This document shows, piece after piece, positions 1-8,696 of a DNA stretch of 64,000 nucleotides. How positions within the stretch are numbered: the stretch's first letter is position 1; the number at the start of each line of letters is the position of its first letter. The stretch spans positions 1,038,501 through 1,102,500 of the forward strand of contig NZ_CP061336.1 of the NCBI RefSeq assembly GCF_005473905.2, in the 5' to 3' direction. Below the pieces are notes generated by a model. That model was not told the DNA's origin and did not search any database. It saw only the letters and a list, made by a program, of their open reading frames with translations. Origin of the DNA: Ruminiclostridium herbifermentans. Lineage in GTDB: Bacteria; Bacillota; Clostridia; Acetivibrionales; DSM-1351. A program made the position numbers and the translations under genes.

Positions 1-24
1 ACATTGCTTAAGTTCTTTGGCATA

Positions 25-171
25 CTACCCTCCACGCCCCAAAGAGCACAAAATATAGTAAATACATCGTGGAGGGACGCAACTGGATTAATTACTAAAA
101 TCCACTTGTTAAAGCTACCCTCCACGCCTAATTTAATGTTAAAATATAGTAATATCGTGGAGGGACGCAAC
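25..171. repeat. two direct copies of a hairpin element, 90-bp period
   Basis: Two units at 25-83 and 115-171 start with CTACCCTCCACGCC and end with CGTGGAGGGACGCAAC. The outer arms CCCTCCACG and CGTGGAGGG (28-36 with 68-76; 118-126 with 156-164) are perfect inverted repeats, so each unit can fold as a stem with a 29-31-nt loop. The array may continue left of the window. A short open frame here covers both copies and has no ribosome site, so I do not call it a gene. Confidence 0.7.
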
Positions 172-234
172 ACATTTTGTACTTACTCCACAATTTCAAA
201 AACAATTTATGGCTTTTGCCTACTTCTGACATAA

Positions 235-734
235 TAAATGGCTGAACTTCTATTAAAAAACTTTAATTACAAAAGCGTTCATTACAAAACTTATATATAT
301 AAAACTTATGTTATGTTGGCTAGTTTTTAAATGAACATTGTTCATTATAATTCATAATATAATAATTATCAAGAAGCATTTTTTGTTAAATAAAATCTAT
401 TTTAAAAAGTTTGCTGTTAATTAATAAGTTTATGGTCAGATGTATGAATTATTTCTATGGTTATCTTCGTATTTCTATGGTTATCTTCATGGTACAAGTA
501 TCAGTAATCTAATCATTGTGCTAATTTATTTTGACTAAGTTTGCAGATAACTGCTTATTACATATACTGATATGCCAGTATAATATATATAAATGGGCTA
601 CTTTGTTAAATATATTTGTTGCTAGTAACAAATATTGCAAACATATTGGGATTAGTAATTGCATTTACTTGACGCCCATTTCAACAAAAAGTATAATTAA
701 TTTTTAGAATATAAAGGTAAGGATTAAGAATGTC
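235..734 (+). promoter_or_regulatory. non-coding leader of the methyltransferase/MTHFR gene, structured
   Basis: No gene fits here. A 20-bp direct repeat, ATTTCTATGGTTATCTTC plus [GA]T, lies at 451-470 and 471-490. A TATAAT box sits at 579-584. Right after it the RNA can form an outer stem AAATGGGC/GCCCATTT (591-598 with 674-681) enclosing a 9-bp hairpin ATATTTGTT/AACAAATAT (612-620 with 627-635) and a weak GCAA/TTGC stem (637-640 with 659-662). The multibranch layout resembles a regulatory leader, but it does not match the SAM-I or tetrahydrofolate riboswitch consensus as I remember them. Confidence 0.45.
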
Positions 735-2498
735 ATGAACTTTTTTGAAGAAAAGGATTATTTTCTATTTGATGGTGCTATTGGTACATACTACTCATCA
801 AAGTTTAATAAAAATACAGCTTGCGAGTTAGCAAATCTTTTTGACAGGGATTCAATATATAATATTCATAAGGAGTACATAGAAGCTGGCGCAGATGCAA
901 TAAAGACTAATACATTTGGCGCAAATAGGTTTTCATTAGCTTGTGACCAGCAAGAAGCGGACAAAATAATAAAAATGGGTTGGGAAATAGCAAAACGTGC
1001 TGCAGAAGGAACAACGACTGCAGTTTTTGCTGATATTGGTCCTATACCTGTAACAGAAGGATTTGAAGTTTTTGAAGAATATAAAAGAATTGTTGATATA
1101 TTTTTAGAATGTGGAGCAGAGAAATTCTTGTTTGAAACCTTTGCTAGCTATGATATTCTTTTAGAATTATCTGCATATATACGTTTGAAGCTACCAAAGG
1201 CAGTTATTTTTACTTCTTTTGCAGTGTATCCTGATGGATATACAAAAGAAGGCTTATTCTATATAGATATAATTAACAAAGTAAGCGCAAGTGGATTAGT
1301 TGATGCCTACGGATTGAATTGTATAAGCGGTCCAGCTCATATGCTAAGGCTAATTAATGATTTAAACATAGAGGGCAGAAATATCATAATTATGCCTAAT
1401 TCTGGCTACCCATCTACTGAGAGAGGCAGAACAGTATATATTGATAATTCAGAGTACTTTGCAGAGAAAATACTTGATCTAAAAAAATTTGGAGTAAAAA
1501 TATTAGGAGGCTGCTGTGGGACTACTCCGCGGCATATAGCTGCTACAACTAAGCTGTTTAGTGAGAGTACAACCTGCTGCGAAAACCCAAATGAGTCAGG
1601 AAGCAGTTCAGAGCGTATTGCACCAAAGCAAAATATCCTATTTCAGCTTTTAGAAAGCAAAAAACCTATTTTGGTAGAAATAGATCCTCCATTTGATACA
1701 AAATGGGAGTATATGCTAAAGGATACTTTTCTGCTTAAGCAGGCTGGTGCAGATATGATAACCATTGCCGATTCTCCGCTGGCAAAAGCAAGGGCAGATA
1801 GTTCAATTTTAGCAGCTAAGCTATATAGAGAAGCTGGAATTCCTACTATGCCTCATATTACCTGTAGAGATAAAAATTTATTAGGTATTAAGGCAATGCT
1901 TTTAGGACTTCATATTGAAGGAATAAGAAATGTTTTAACAATAACTGGTGATTCTATAGCACATACTGAAAGAGAAAACATAAAAGGAGTGTTTAGTATC
2001 AACTCCTCAAAGCTTGCTGGATATATTTCAAGCCTCAACAGTAACGTTTTTTACGGCGAGGAATTTAAAATAGGAGGAGCTCTTAACATTAACGCTGCTA
2101 ATTTTGAAGCTGAATTAAAGCGAGCTTTTACTAAAATTCAAAATGGAATTGGATATTTTCTTACACAGGCAGTATATACTGATACTGGTATTAATAATCT
2201 CATTAAAGCTGCAAAAACCTTAAATGTTCCTATATTTGCAGGTATAATGCCACTAGTGGGATATAAAAATGCTCAATTTATAAATAATGAGGTTCCTGGT
2301 ATAGAAATAGAACAAGAAATAATAGAAATGTTCAAAGACAAAAGCCGTGAAGAATCCGAAAGGATAGGAATAAATCTATCCTTAAATAGCATCAATAAAC
2401 TTTATAACTATGTTGCGGGATTTTATTTAATGACACCCTTAAGAAGAACTCATGTAATTTGTGAACTGATAAAAGAGATTCGGAATAAATCTATATAA
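735..2498 (+). CDS. bifunctional homocysteine S-methyltransferase / 5,10-methylenetetrahydrofolate reductase
   Basis: A 587-residue fusion. Residues 1-285 form a homocysteine S-methyltransferase barrel with the N-terminal FDGAIGT motif and the zinc-binding GGCCGTTP motif near residue 258. Residues about 308-585 form a methylenetetrahydrofolate reductase domain starting at VEIDPPF. The family makes methionine from homocysteine while the second domain reduces methylene-THF to methyl-THF, so one protein couples methyl supply to use in the cytosol. The cobalamin-binding and activation modules of full MetH are absent; they would have to be separate proteins, or the methyl donor is S-methylmethionine-like. 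It stands alone behind a structured leader. The ATG at 735 is used because the ATG at 731 meets an immediate stop. Confidence 0.85.
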   Translation: MNFFEEKDYFLFDGAIGTYYSSKFNKNTACELANLFDRDSIYNIHKEYIEAGADAIKTNTFGANRFSLACDQQEADKIIKMGWEIAKRAAEGTTTAVFADIGPIPVTEGFEVFEEYKRIVDIFLECGAEKFLFETFASYDILLELSAYIRLKLPKAVIFTSFAVYPDGYTKEGLFYIDIINKVSASGLVDAYGLNCISGPAHMLRLINDLNIEGRNIIIMPNSGYPSTERGRTVYIDNSEYFAEKILDLKKFGVKILGGCCGTTPRHIAATTKLFSESTTCCENPNESGSSSERIAPKQNILFQLLESKKPILVEIDPPFDTKWEYMLKDTFLLKQAGADMITIADSPLAKARADSSILAAKLYREAGIPTMPHITCRDKNLLGIKAMLLGLHIEGIRNVLTITGDSIAHTERENIKGVFSINSSKLAGYISSLNSNVFYGEEFKIGGALNINAANFEAELKRAFTKIQNGIGYFLTQAVYTDTGINNLIKAAKTLNVPIFAGIMPLVGYKNAQFINNEVPGIEIEQEIIEMFKDKSREESERIGINLSLNSINKLYNYVAGFYLMTPLRRTHVICELIKEIRNKSI

Positions 2499-3063
2499 AA
2501 ATATATATAATGGATTAATTTATACAATAAGTATAAGTTATTAGTTCAGATTACATTCAAAAATAGATTATATCGCCAATTAATGTATATATTAAATGCT
2601 TCTATAGTGCCGAATAATTTTAAAGGTTGGCTTTTTGAGTGGTTGTAGTAAATTGGAATTTTTAAATGAATATTTGGTATAAAATGTTGAAAATAGGATG
2701 TGTAGTTTTTATAAAATATGATAGAATAATAAACGGATAATTAAATTGATATAAATATTCTAGATGTACATTTATATAACCCTACAGTAATATTACATCA
2801 ATTAATAATAACATATATACATATAAAAATGGTGTTACATTGAGGTTGTTAAATAATTGTGCCGTCGGTAAGATTGGCAATTGTGGCTATTTGTAATTTA
2901 AAGTTAAATTTATTTGAACCATTATGGTATTTATTTGAACTGTAAAAGTGTTTTTTGATAATGTAAAAGACAGCAATAATATGATGCTTGCACCTGCAAA
3001 TCACATATTAAACACAAAGTTATTAAAATTTTTTGTGCTCAGCTGTGGAGTAGGAGGTTTAAT
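2499..3063. other. 565-bp intergenic region
   Basis: AT-rich spacer with no open frame that has a ribosome site, no clear hairpin terminator and no recognised RNA. It ends in a strong AGGAGGT ribosome site for the next gene. Confidence 0.5.
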
Positions 3064-4773
3064 ATGAAAAATATACCCTTGTATGAGGTAAGAAAAATTT
3101 CAGACTTAAAAGATATGATAGAACAAAGCACCAAGCTATATGGTCCAAAGCCTGCTTTCTTAGTTAAGGAGAACGGCAATCCCAATTATATCCCTGTATC
3201 TTACAACAAGTTTAAGTCAGATATAGATGCTTTGGGTACAGCATTAATTAGCTTGGGATTGAAGGGTAAAAGGATTGCAATAATTGGTGAAAACAGATAC
3301 GAATGGTCAACGTCATATTTAGGAGTTTGTAATGGTACTGGTATTGTTGTTCCATTGGATAGAGAACTTCCGCATAATGAAATTGAAAGCTGCATACAGA
3401 GAAGCTATGCTGATGCCATAATTTTTTCTGGTTCTGTCTCATCAAAAATTGAAAATATAATTAAGAACATTGGTACTTGTAAATATTTTATTAATATGGA
3501 CTTAGAAGAGGATTCTGATGGACAGCTTTCTTACAGTAAATTGCTTAAGAAAGGCCATGAATTAGTTGCTGCAGGCAATAGAGAATTCCTTGATGCAGAA
3601 ATTGATAATGAAGCTATGAGTATCCTATTATTTACATCAGGAACAACAGAAAAATCAAAGGCAGTTATGCTTTCACATAAAAATATTACTGCTAATCTAA
3701 TGGCAATGTGCTCTATGCTGTATATAGACGAAAAGGATACCTTCCTATCCGTATTGCCTCCTCATCATACCTATGAATGTACCTGCGGTTTTCTCTGCCA
3801 AATGTACAGAGGCTGTACAATTGCTTATTGTGAAGGACTTAGACATATTGTCAAAAACCTTAGAGAATCAAAATGTACCGTTATGAATGGGGTTCCATTG
3901 ATTTTTGAATCTATTTACAAGCAGCTCATAAATAATGTGAAAAAGAGGCCAGGAGCTGAGAAAAAACTAAAGTTTGGCATTAAATTGAGCAATATTTTAA
4001 GTCTATTAAAAATTGATATAAAAAGAAAACTATTTGCTGAGATTCATGAAGCCCTGGGAGGACATTTAAGACTATTTATTAGTGGAGCAGCAGCAATTAA
4101 TCCAGTAGTGCCAAAGGGATTTAAGGATATTGGAATAAAGCTTGTACAAGGCTATGGATTAACAGAATGTGCACCGATAGTTGCATTAAATAGAGATTGC
4201 TGGTTCAAGTTTGATGCGGCAGGCCTTCCTTTGCCTGGATTAAAGGTGGCTATAGACAATCCTAACTCAGAAGGAATTGGAGAAATTAAAGTATCAGGAC
4301 CTAGTGTTATGTTAGGATATTATGAGAATCAGGAAGCAACAGATGCCGTTATTAGGGACGGATGGTTTTATACTGGTGATATGGGTTATTTTGATGAGGA
4401 TGGATTTATTCATATCACAGGAAGAATGAAAAATATGATTTTAACTAAGAACGGCAAAAATGTATATCCTGAAGAAATAGAAACTCTTTTAGGCCGAAGT
4501 GATTATATTAAAGAGTCTTTGGTATATGGGCAGGAGGGCAAGGATGATGTGGTTGTCTGTGCTAAAATAGTTCCTGACAAAGAAAAGATTGCTGAAGATA
4601 TTAAGGATGGAATAATTCCAGAGCAAGATATATATGATATTATCAATTCTGAAATTAAAAGAATAAATAAAGAATTGGTTAACTATAAGGCTGTAAAGGA
4701 ATTTACGCTAAGAGATGAAGAGTTTGAAAAAACAACAACAAAGAAAATTAAGAGGTATCAAGAATTAAAATGA
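3064..4773 (+). CDS. AMP-forming acyl-CoA synthetase (long-chain type)
   Basis: A 569-residue adenylate-forming enzyme of the FadD/ACSL type: it activates a carboxylate with ATP to an acyl-AMP and transfers it to CoA or another thiol. The phosphate-binding loop lies at about residues 191-199, the GYGLTE motif near 363, and the C-terminal swivel domain has TGD and GRMKNMI motifs with a conserved lysine context near the end (TTKKIKR). One oddity is that the loop reads TSGTTEKSK, with Glu where the family has the second Gly. The gene overlaps the following monophosphatase gene by four bases (ATGA), so they form one operon. The natural substrate cannot be told from sequence. Confidence 0.85.
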   Translation: MKNIPLYEVRKISDLKDMIEQSTKLYGPKPAFLVKENGNPNYIPVSYNKFKSDIDALGTALISLGLKGKRIAIIGENRYEWSTSYLGVCNGTGIVVPLDRELPHNEIESCIQRSYADAIIFSGSVSSKIENIIKNIGTCKYFINMDLEEDSDGQLSYSKLLKKGHELVAAGNREFLDAEIDNEAMSILLFTSGTTEKSKAVMLSHKNITANLMAMCSMLYIDEKDTFLSVLPPHHTYECTCGFLCQMYRGCTIAYCEGLRHIVKNLRESKCTVMNGVPLIFESIYKQLINNVKKRPGAEKKLKFGIKLSNILSLLKIDIKRKLFAEIHEALGGHLRLFISGAAAINPVVPKGFKDIGIKLVQGYGLTECAPIVALNRDCWFKFDAAGLPLPGLKVAIDNPNSEGIGEIKVSGPSVMLGYYENQEATDAVIRDGWFYTGDMGYFDEDGFIHITGRMKNMILTKNGKNVYPEEIETLLGRSDYIKESLVYGQEGKDDVVVCAKIVPDKEKIAEDIKDGIIPEQDIYDIINSEIKRINKELVNYKAVKEFTLRDEEFEKTTTKKIKRYQELK

Positions 4774-5552
4774 AAACAATAGAGACAGTAATAGAGCAAG
4801 CGGTAAATTTAGTAATAGATGCCGGAGAAATGCTATTATACAATGTAGATGATAAAAAAGTTATTTCAAAATCTGGCACGGCAAATTTTGTAACAGAGAT
4901 AGATATAGGAGTTCAAGATAAAATTGTAAAAGGCTTGAAAGAAATACTTCCAGAAAGTAATATAATTGCAGAAGAAACTGCTGAAAATGAATTTTTATTA
5001 GGCAAGTATACTTGGATTCTTGACCCTGTTGATGGTACAACAAATCTAATGTATGGCTATAAATATTCTGCTATTGCACTAGCTCTTTTTTTAGAAGGTA
5101 TACCATATGCTGGAATAGTATATAATCCATATTTAAATGAAATTTTTACAGCCCAGAAGAGCAAGGGTGCTTTTATAAATAATAAACCAATAAAGGTGAC
5201 AGAGAACAAATTGCTAAAGGATAGTTTAGTGACTTTTGGAACATCCCCATACAATAGAGCAAAAGCAGATGAAACCTTTAGAATAACCAAAAATGTATTC
5301 TTGAAATGTCGAGATGTCAGGCGTACAGGCTCAGCTGCTTTAGATATTTGTAATGTTGCAGCCGGACGTACAGATGGCTTCTACGAAATGGAACTTCAGC
5401 CTTGGGATTATGCGGGAGCTTCTATAATACTTGAAGAAGCAGGTGGAAAAATAACAGATTGGCAGGGCAAAAAGCTTGACTACATCAATAAGACAGCTGC
5501 CATTGCTACAAATAGCTATGTCCATGACGAGTTAATGGAGGCAATTAAATAG
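4770..5552 (+). CDS. inositol monophosphatase family protein (SuhB-like)
   Basis: A 260-residue member of the Mg2+-dependent inositol monophosphatase family. Metal ligands are visible: EE of the AEE motif near residue 68, DPVDGTTN at about 85-92 and WDYAGA near 212. Family members dephosphorylate myo-inositol phosphates, and some act on NADP, fructose bisphosphate or histidinol phosphate. Translation is coupled to the acyl-CoA synthetase through an ATGA overlap, which is unusual company and hints at a lipid-linked role, although this is inference. Confidence 0.85.
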   Translation: MKTIETVIEQAVNLVIDAGEMLLYNVDDKKVISKSGTANFVTEIDIGVQDKIVKGLKEILPESNIIAEETAENEFLLGKYTWILDPVDGTTNLMYGYKYSAIALALFLEGIPYAGIVYNPYLNEIFTAQKSKGAFINNKPIKVTENKLLKDSLVTFGTSPYNRAKADETFRITKNVFLKCRDVRRTGSAALDICNVAAGRTDGFYEMELQPWDYAGASIILEEAGGKITDWQGKKLDYINKTAAIATNSYVHDELMEAIK

Positions 5553-6131
5553 CTATTAATATTTAGAAAGTGGTTATGTCAGATTTTTTACATAGTAAGA
5601 ATTGGCTTTCTGCAATGGGGCAATTAGTATAAAATAAGGTACAACTCTGTTCAGTCTTTTGAAGATATAAGTGCCTTCTAGTGTTCTATAATAGATTAAT
5701 AATATATTTTAGTTTTCATTAATGTTGCTTAGCAAATAAGTGGTTAATTTATTTGAAGAGCAACATTTTCTGTATACCGCTGTCTTATTGCAAGAAATAT
5801 TACGCGAGTGCAAATAAAGCAGTTTGCTGTTTCTGTGTATTTTTATTGTAAAAGCTGAATAGTAATGATTTTATTGTTTTTCGAGTTTATAACATTATTA
5901 TTTTAAAATGCTTTTGATTGCATTATTAAATGCTAATCTACTATATAAAGAAAATGTTAACAAATATTTATAAATTTAACATAGTCTTTTGAGGATAAGA
6001 TTGGTATTATTAACATAAGTGATATTTGGTAAAAAATAAAAGTATAGCTGAAGTTACACATCTTAAGTTCCTGTTGAGCTATTGGAGAAATAATACCTAC
6101 TTTATAGTAAAAAATTATTGGAGGAAAATTA
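5553..6131. other. 579-bp intergenic region with one inverted repeat
   Basis: No gene. AATGTTGCT at 5721-5729 pairs perfectly with AGCAACATT at 5759-5767 across a 29-nt loop and is followed by TTTTC, so it may be a weak terminator for the monophosphatase operon. The rest is featureless AT-rich DNA up to the GGAGG of the next gene. Confidence 0.4.
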
Positions 6132-8033
6132 ATGACAACACCTGAGAAAAAATATCAAAAGAGAGTAGAGGCTTATTCAGCAAAATTGGATTTATACACC
6201 AAAAAAAGCAGTACTTTTGGCAATTATAAGCTGCTAGTGTTTTTTATTGGAATTGGGTTAGCGGTGGTACTCTATATATTTAATCAACTTATTTTTATGT
6301 CTGCTCAGATAATATTATTTTTATCTGCTTTTATATATCTTTCTATTGTTCAAAATCACATTATTAAAAGAAAAAATTATTCTTATGCAATGTATCAAAT
6401 TAATAAAATGTGCTTGAAAAGGATAAATGGTGAATGGTCAAAGTTTTCTGATGTAGGTGAGGAATTTGAAAACCAGGAGCACAATTACACATATGATTTG
6501 GACATATTTGGCAGAAATTCATTATTTCAAATGATAAATATGACCTCAACATATTCAGGAAGACATAAGTTGGCCGAAATATTTCTTAATCCCCTAGAAA
6601 AGAAAGAGGATATTTTAGAAAGACAAGAGGCTATTTCGGAACTGTCAAGAAAACTAATGTTCAGGCAAAGAATGCTTTCTAATGCTATAATATCCAATAA
6701 AAATTTAGCCTTAATTGATGATGAAGAAATAAACTCAGGTTATCATTCAAGTAGTGCATATTCCAGCAAAAAGAAAAGAAAAACCTTACTAGACACGATG
6801 AACAAGCTAGAAGAAATATATTTATGGGCTAAGCAAGAAAACAAGCTTTACAGTTCAAATGGATTTATATTATTAATAACGGGGCTTCCTGTGCTGACAT
6901 TGATTTTACTTGTGCTTTCCATATTCGGTGTAGTGTCTCCTTACCTACCTATTTTGGGGTTTTCTATACAATTTTTAATGCTAGCATATAAAGCAAATTT
7001 TAGAAGCAAAAACTTCGAAATAGTAGAAAAATATGCAAATACATTAAAAGTGTACAGTGGTATTATAAAACAGTTTGAGTCAGAAAAGTTCGAAAGTGAT
7101 TATATTAATGAATTAAAAAAGGAATTAAAAGGTAAATCACAGGATCCTGCTTGGAAGCAGATAGAGAAACTCTCGAAATTATGGGAATTAATAGCTAATA
7201 GATACAATTTATTCCATGCGATTGTAAATGTGGCTACACTATGGGATTATCATTGCTTAGTGAGATTGGAAAAATGGAAAATAAGAAGCGGGAAATATGT
7301 GCAAAAATGGTTTGATATAATTGGGGAAGTTGAGGCATTAAGCAGTATGTCAATTCTTAGACATGATAATCCTGAATTTATTATGCCGCAAATAACAGAA
7401 GATTTGAAAGCAGGAATAACAGCAGAGCAGCTTGGACACCCGCTGCTAGGCAAAGATAGAAAATGCAATGACATAAGTTTTGATAGTAATCAGCCTATAC
7501 TTCTTATTACAGGCTCAAATATGTCTGGCAAAAGTACTTTTTTGAGAACAGTAGGTATTAGTTTACTGTTGGCAACCCTTGGGATGCCAGTATGCGCAAA
7601 GTTTTTTAAATGTCCTATACTTAAGATTTATGCTTGTATGAGAACTAGTGATAATTTAGGACAGAATGTGTCTTCCTTTTATGCAGAATTGCTTAGGGTT
7701 AAAATGATTGTAGAGGCTGTTGACAGAAATGAAAGAGTTTTTTTTCTGTTAGACGAAATATTTAAAGGAACTAATTCGGCAGATAGGCACATGGGAGCAA
7801 AAATGCTTATAAGACAATTAGATAAAAAAGCAACTTGGGGTATGGTATCAACCCATGATCTTGAGTTAGCTGATTTAGAGAAAGAAAGCAATAGTCATAT
7901 AAGAAATTATCATTTTAAAGAGTATTATAAAGACAATAAAATATATTTTGACTATCGGCTTAGAAAGGGAGTATCTGATACACGAAATGCTATTTACTTA
8001 ATGAGAATGGCTGGAGTTAGTGTTGAGGATTAA
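6132..8033 (+). CDS. membrane-anchored MutS-family ATPase
   Basis: A 633-residue protein with the MutS domain V ATPase at its C-terminus: Walker A GSNMSGKST near residues 461-469, Walker B with LLDEI near 539-543, and a STHD signature. The N-terminal half lacks the mismatch-recognition domains and has hydrophobic segments at about 33-75 and 244-285 that look like membrane spans, with charged helical stretches between. It is related to MutS2-like ATPases but lacks the Smr nuclease tail. Homologues are usually annotated as DNA mismatch repair MutS domain proteins of unknown role; a function in mismatch repair itself is doubtful. Start is set by TTGGAGG 8 nt upstream. Confidence 0.8.
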   Translation: MTTPEKKYQKRVEAYSAKLDLYTKKSSTFGNYKLLVFFIGIGLAVVLYIFNQLIFMSAQIILFLSAFIYLSIVQNHIIKRKNYSYAMYQINKMCLKRINGEWSKFSDVGEEFENQEHNYTYDLDIFGRNSLFQMINMTSTYSGRHKLAEIFLNPLEKKEDILERQEAISELSRKLMFRQRMLSNAIISNKNLALIDDEEINSGYHSSSAYSSKKKRKTLLDTMNKLEEIYLWAKQENKLYSSNGFILLITGLPVLTLILLVLSIFGVVSPYLPILGFSIQFLMLAYKANFRSKNFEIVEKYANTLKVYSGIIKQFESEKFESDYINELKKELKGKSQDPAWKQIEKLSKLWELIANRYNLFHAIVNVATLWDYHCLVRLEKWKIRSGKYVQKWFDIIGEVEALSSMSILRHDNPEFIMPQITEDLKAGITAEQLGHPLLGKDRKCNDISFDSNQPILLITGSNMSGKSTFLRTVGISLLLATLGMPVCAKFFKCPILKIYACMRTSDNLGQNVSSFYAELLRVKMIVEAVDRNERVFFLLDEIFKGTNSADRHMGAKMLIRQLDKKATWGMVSTHDLELADLEKESNSHIRNYHFKEYYKDNKIYFDYRLRKGVSDTRNAIYLMRMAGVSVED

Positions 8034-8107
8034 TTATATAAGATTTATATTAAATGTGATAACAAATGATTTTAATATACAAGTTAATTAAAGAAATTAT
8101 ATGATGC

Positions 8108-8155
8108 AAAATATTAAACTATGAATACTTAAGCTTATTCATAGTTTAATATTTT
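8108..8155. terminator. bidirectional terminator-like inverted repeat
   Basis: A perfect 20-bp stem (AAAATATTAAAC... with its complement) with an 8-nt loop, located between the MutS-like gene and the convergent 42-residue minus-strand gene. The arms end in A and T runs, so it can stop transcription in both directions. Confidence 0.65.
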
Positions 8156-8205
8156 GATCTAAATTTCTAATAATGTGTGATTACTATGACAGCACTATCT
8201 AAATA

Positions 8206-8334
8206 CTATTTTTTCTGTGTGGTGGGATTTCCAGCAGCCCTTGCCCCACGAGATATACGTTTTTGCTCACTTAAATCCTGTGTGTTGGTATAGTTTTCAA
8301 TGCCATCTGATTTCGTACTTTTGTTTTTTCCCAT
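8206..8334 (-). CDS. small basic 42-residue protein
   Basis: Begins with ATG at 8334 preceded by GGAGG at 8340-8344 (5-nt gap) and ends at TAG 8208-8206. The peptide starts MGKNKSTKSDG and ends NPTTQKK; it is rich in Lys, Arg, Ser and Thr, has no hydrophobic segment and contains an SRGARAAGNP stretch. The composition recalls the tiny spore-associated or nucleic-acid-binding proteins of spore formers, but I do not recognise the family. The strong ribosome site and the convergent terminator next to it support a real gene. Confidence 0.65.
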   Translation of the reverse strand: MGKNKSTKSDGIENYTNTQDLSEQKRISRGARAAGNPTTQKK

Positions 8335-8696
8335 AGTGTCCTCCAATGAAAAGTCTAGCGGCATTCAAACTTATTTCATACGACTAATTAAGGCAATTAT
8401 TTTTAACCAAACTTTTTATTTGATAAGTTTGAATACCTATATTTTTATTTTGTAAGGTCTAGTAGTTTGCTATAATTCATAAGCATAAATTTCAAACAAA
8501 AAAATTGAGTTTATTTTCTTTAATGTACTGCACCATTAGTATTAGTCAATTAAAAAAGATTATTCAAACTTATAATATTAGTTTTTTTGGCAATTCAATA
8601 TAAATATTTATTTCATTCTGATATAATATGTTAAGTAATTAATTAAAAATCTATATTACGGTCAAAAATAGTAATAAATAAATTGGAGAATCAAAG
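8335..8696. other. divergent intergenic region
   Basis: 362 bp between the small minus-strand gene and the first beta-propeller gene. It must hold two divergent promoters; I see no hairpin or repeat strong enough to list. Confidence 0.4.

Noticed and set aside
40-171. GAGCACAAA and GGGACGCAAC resemble parts of a cyclic-di-GMP riboswitch
   Set aside because: Copy 2 lacks the first block, and the needed stems are replaced by the CCCTCCACG palindrome.
4-234. 76-residue open frame at the left edge
   Set aside because: It lies across the two hairpin repeats, has no ribosome site and its sequence mirrors the repeat, so it is chance.
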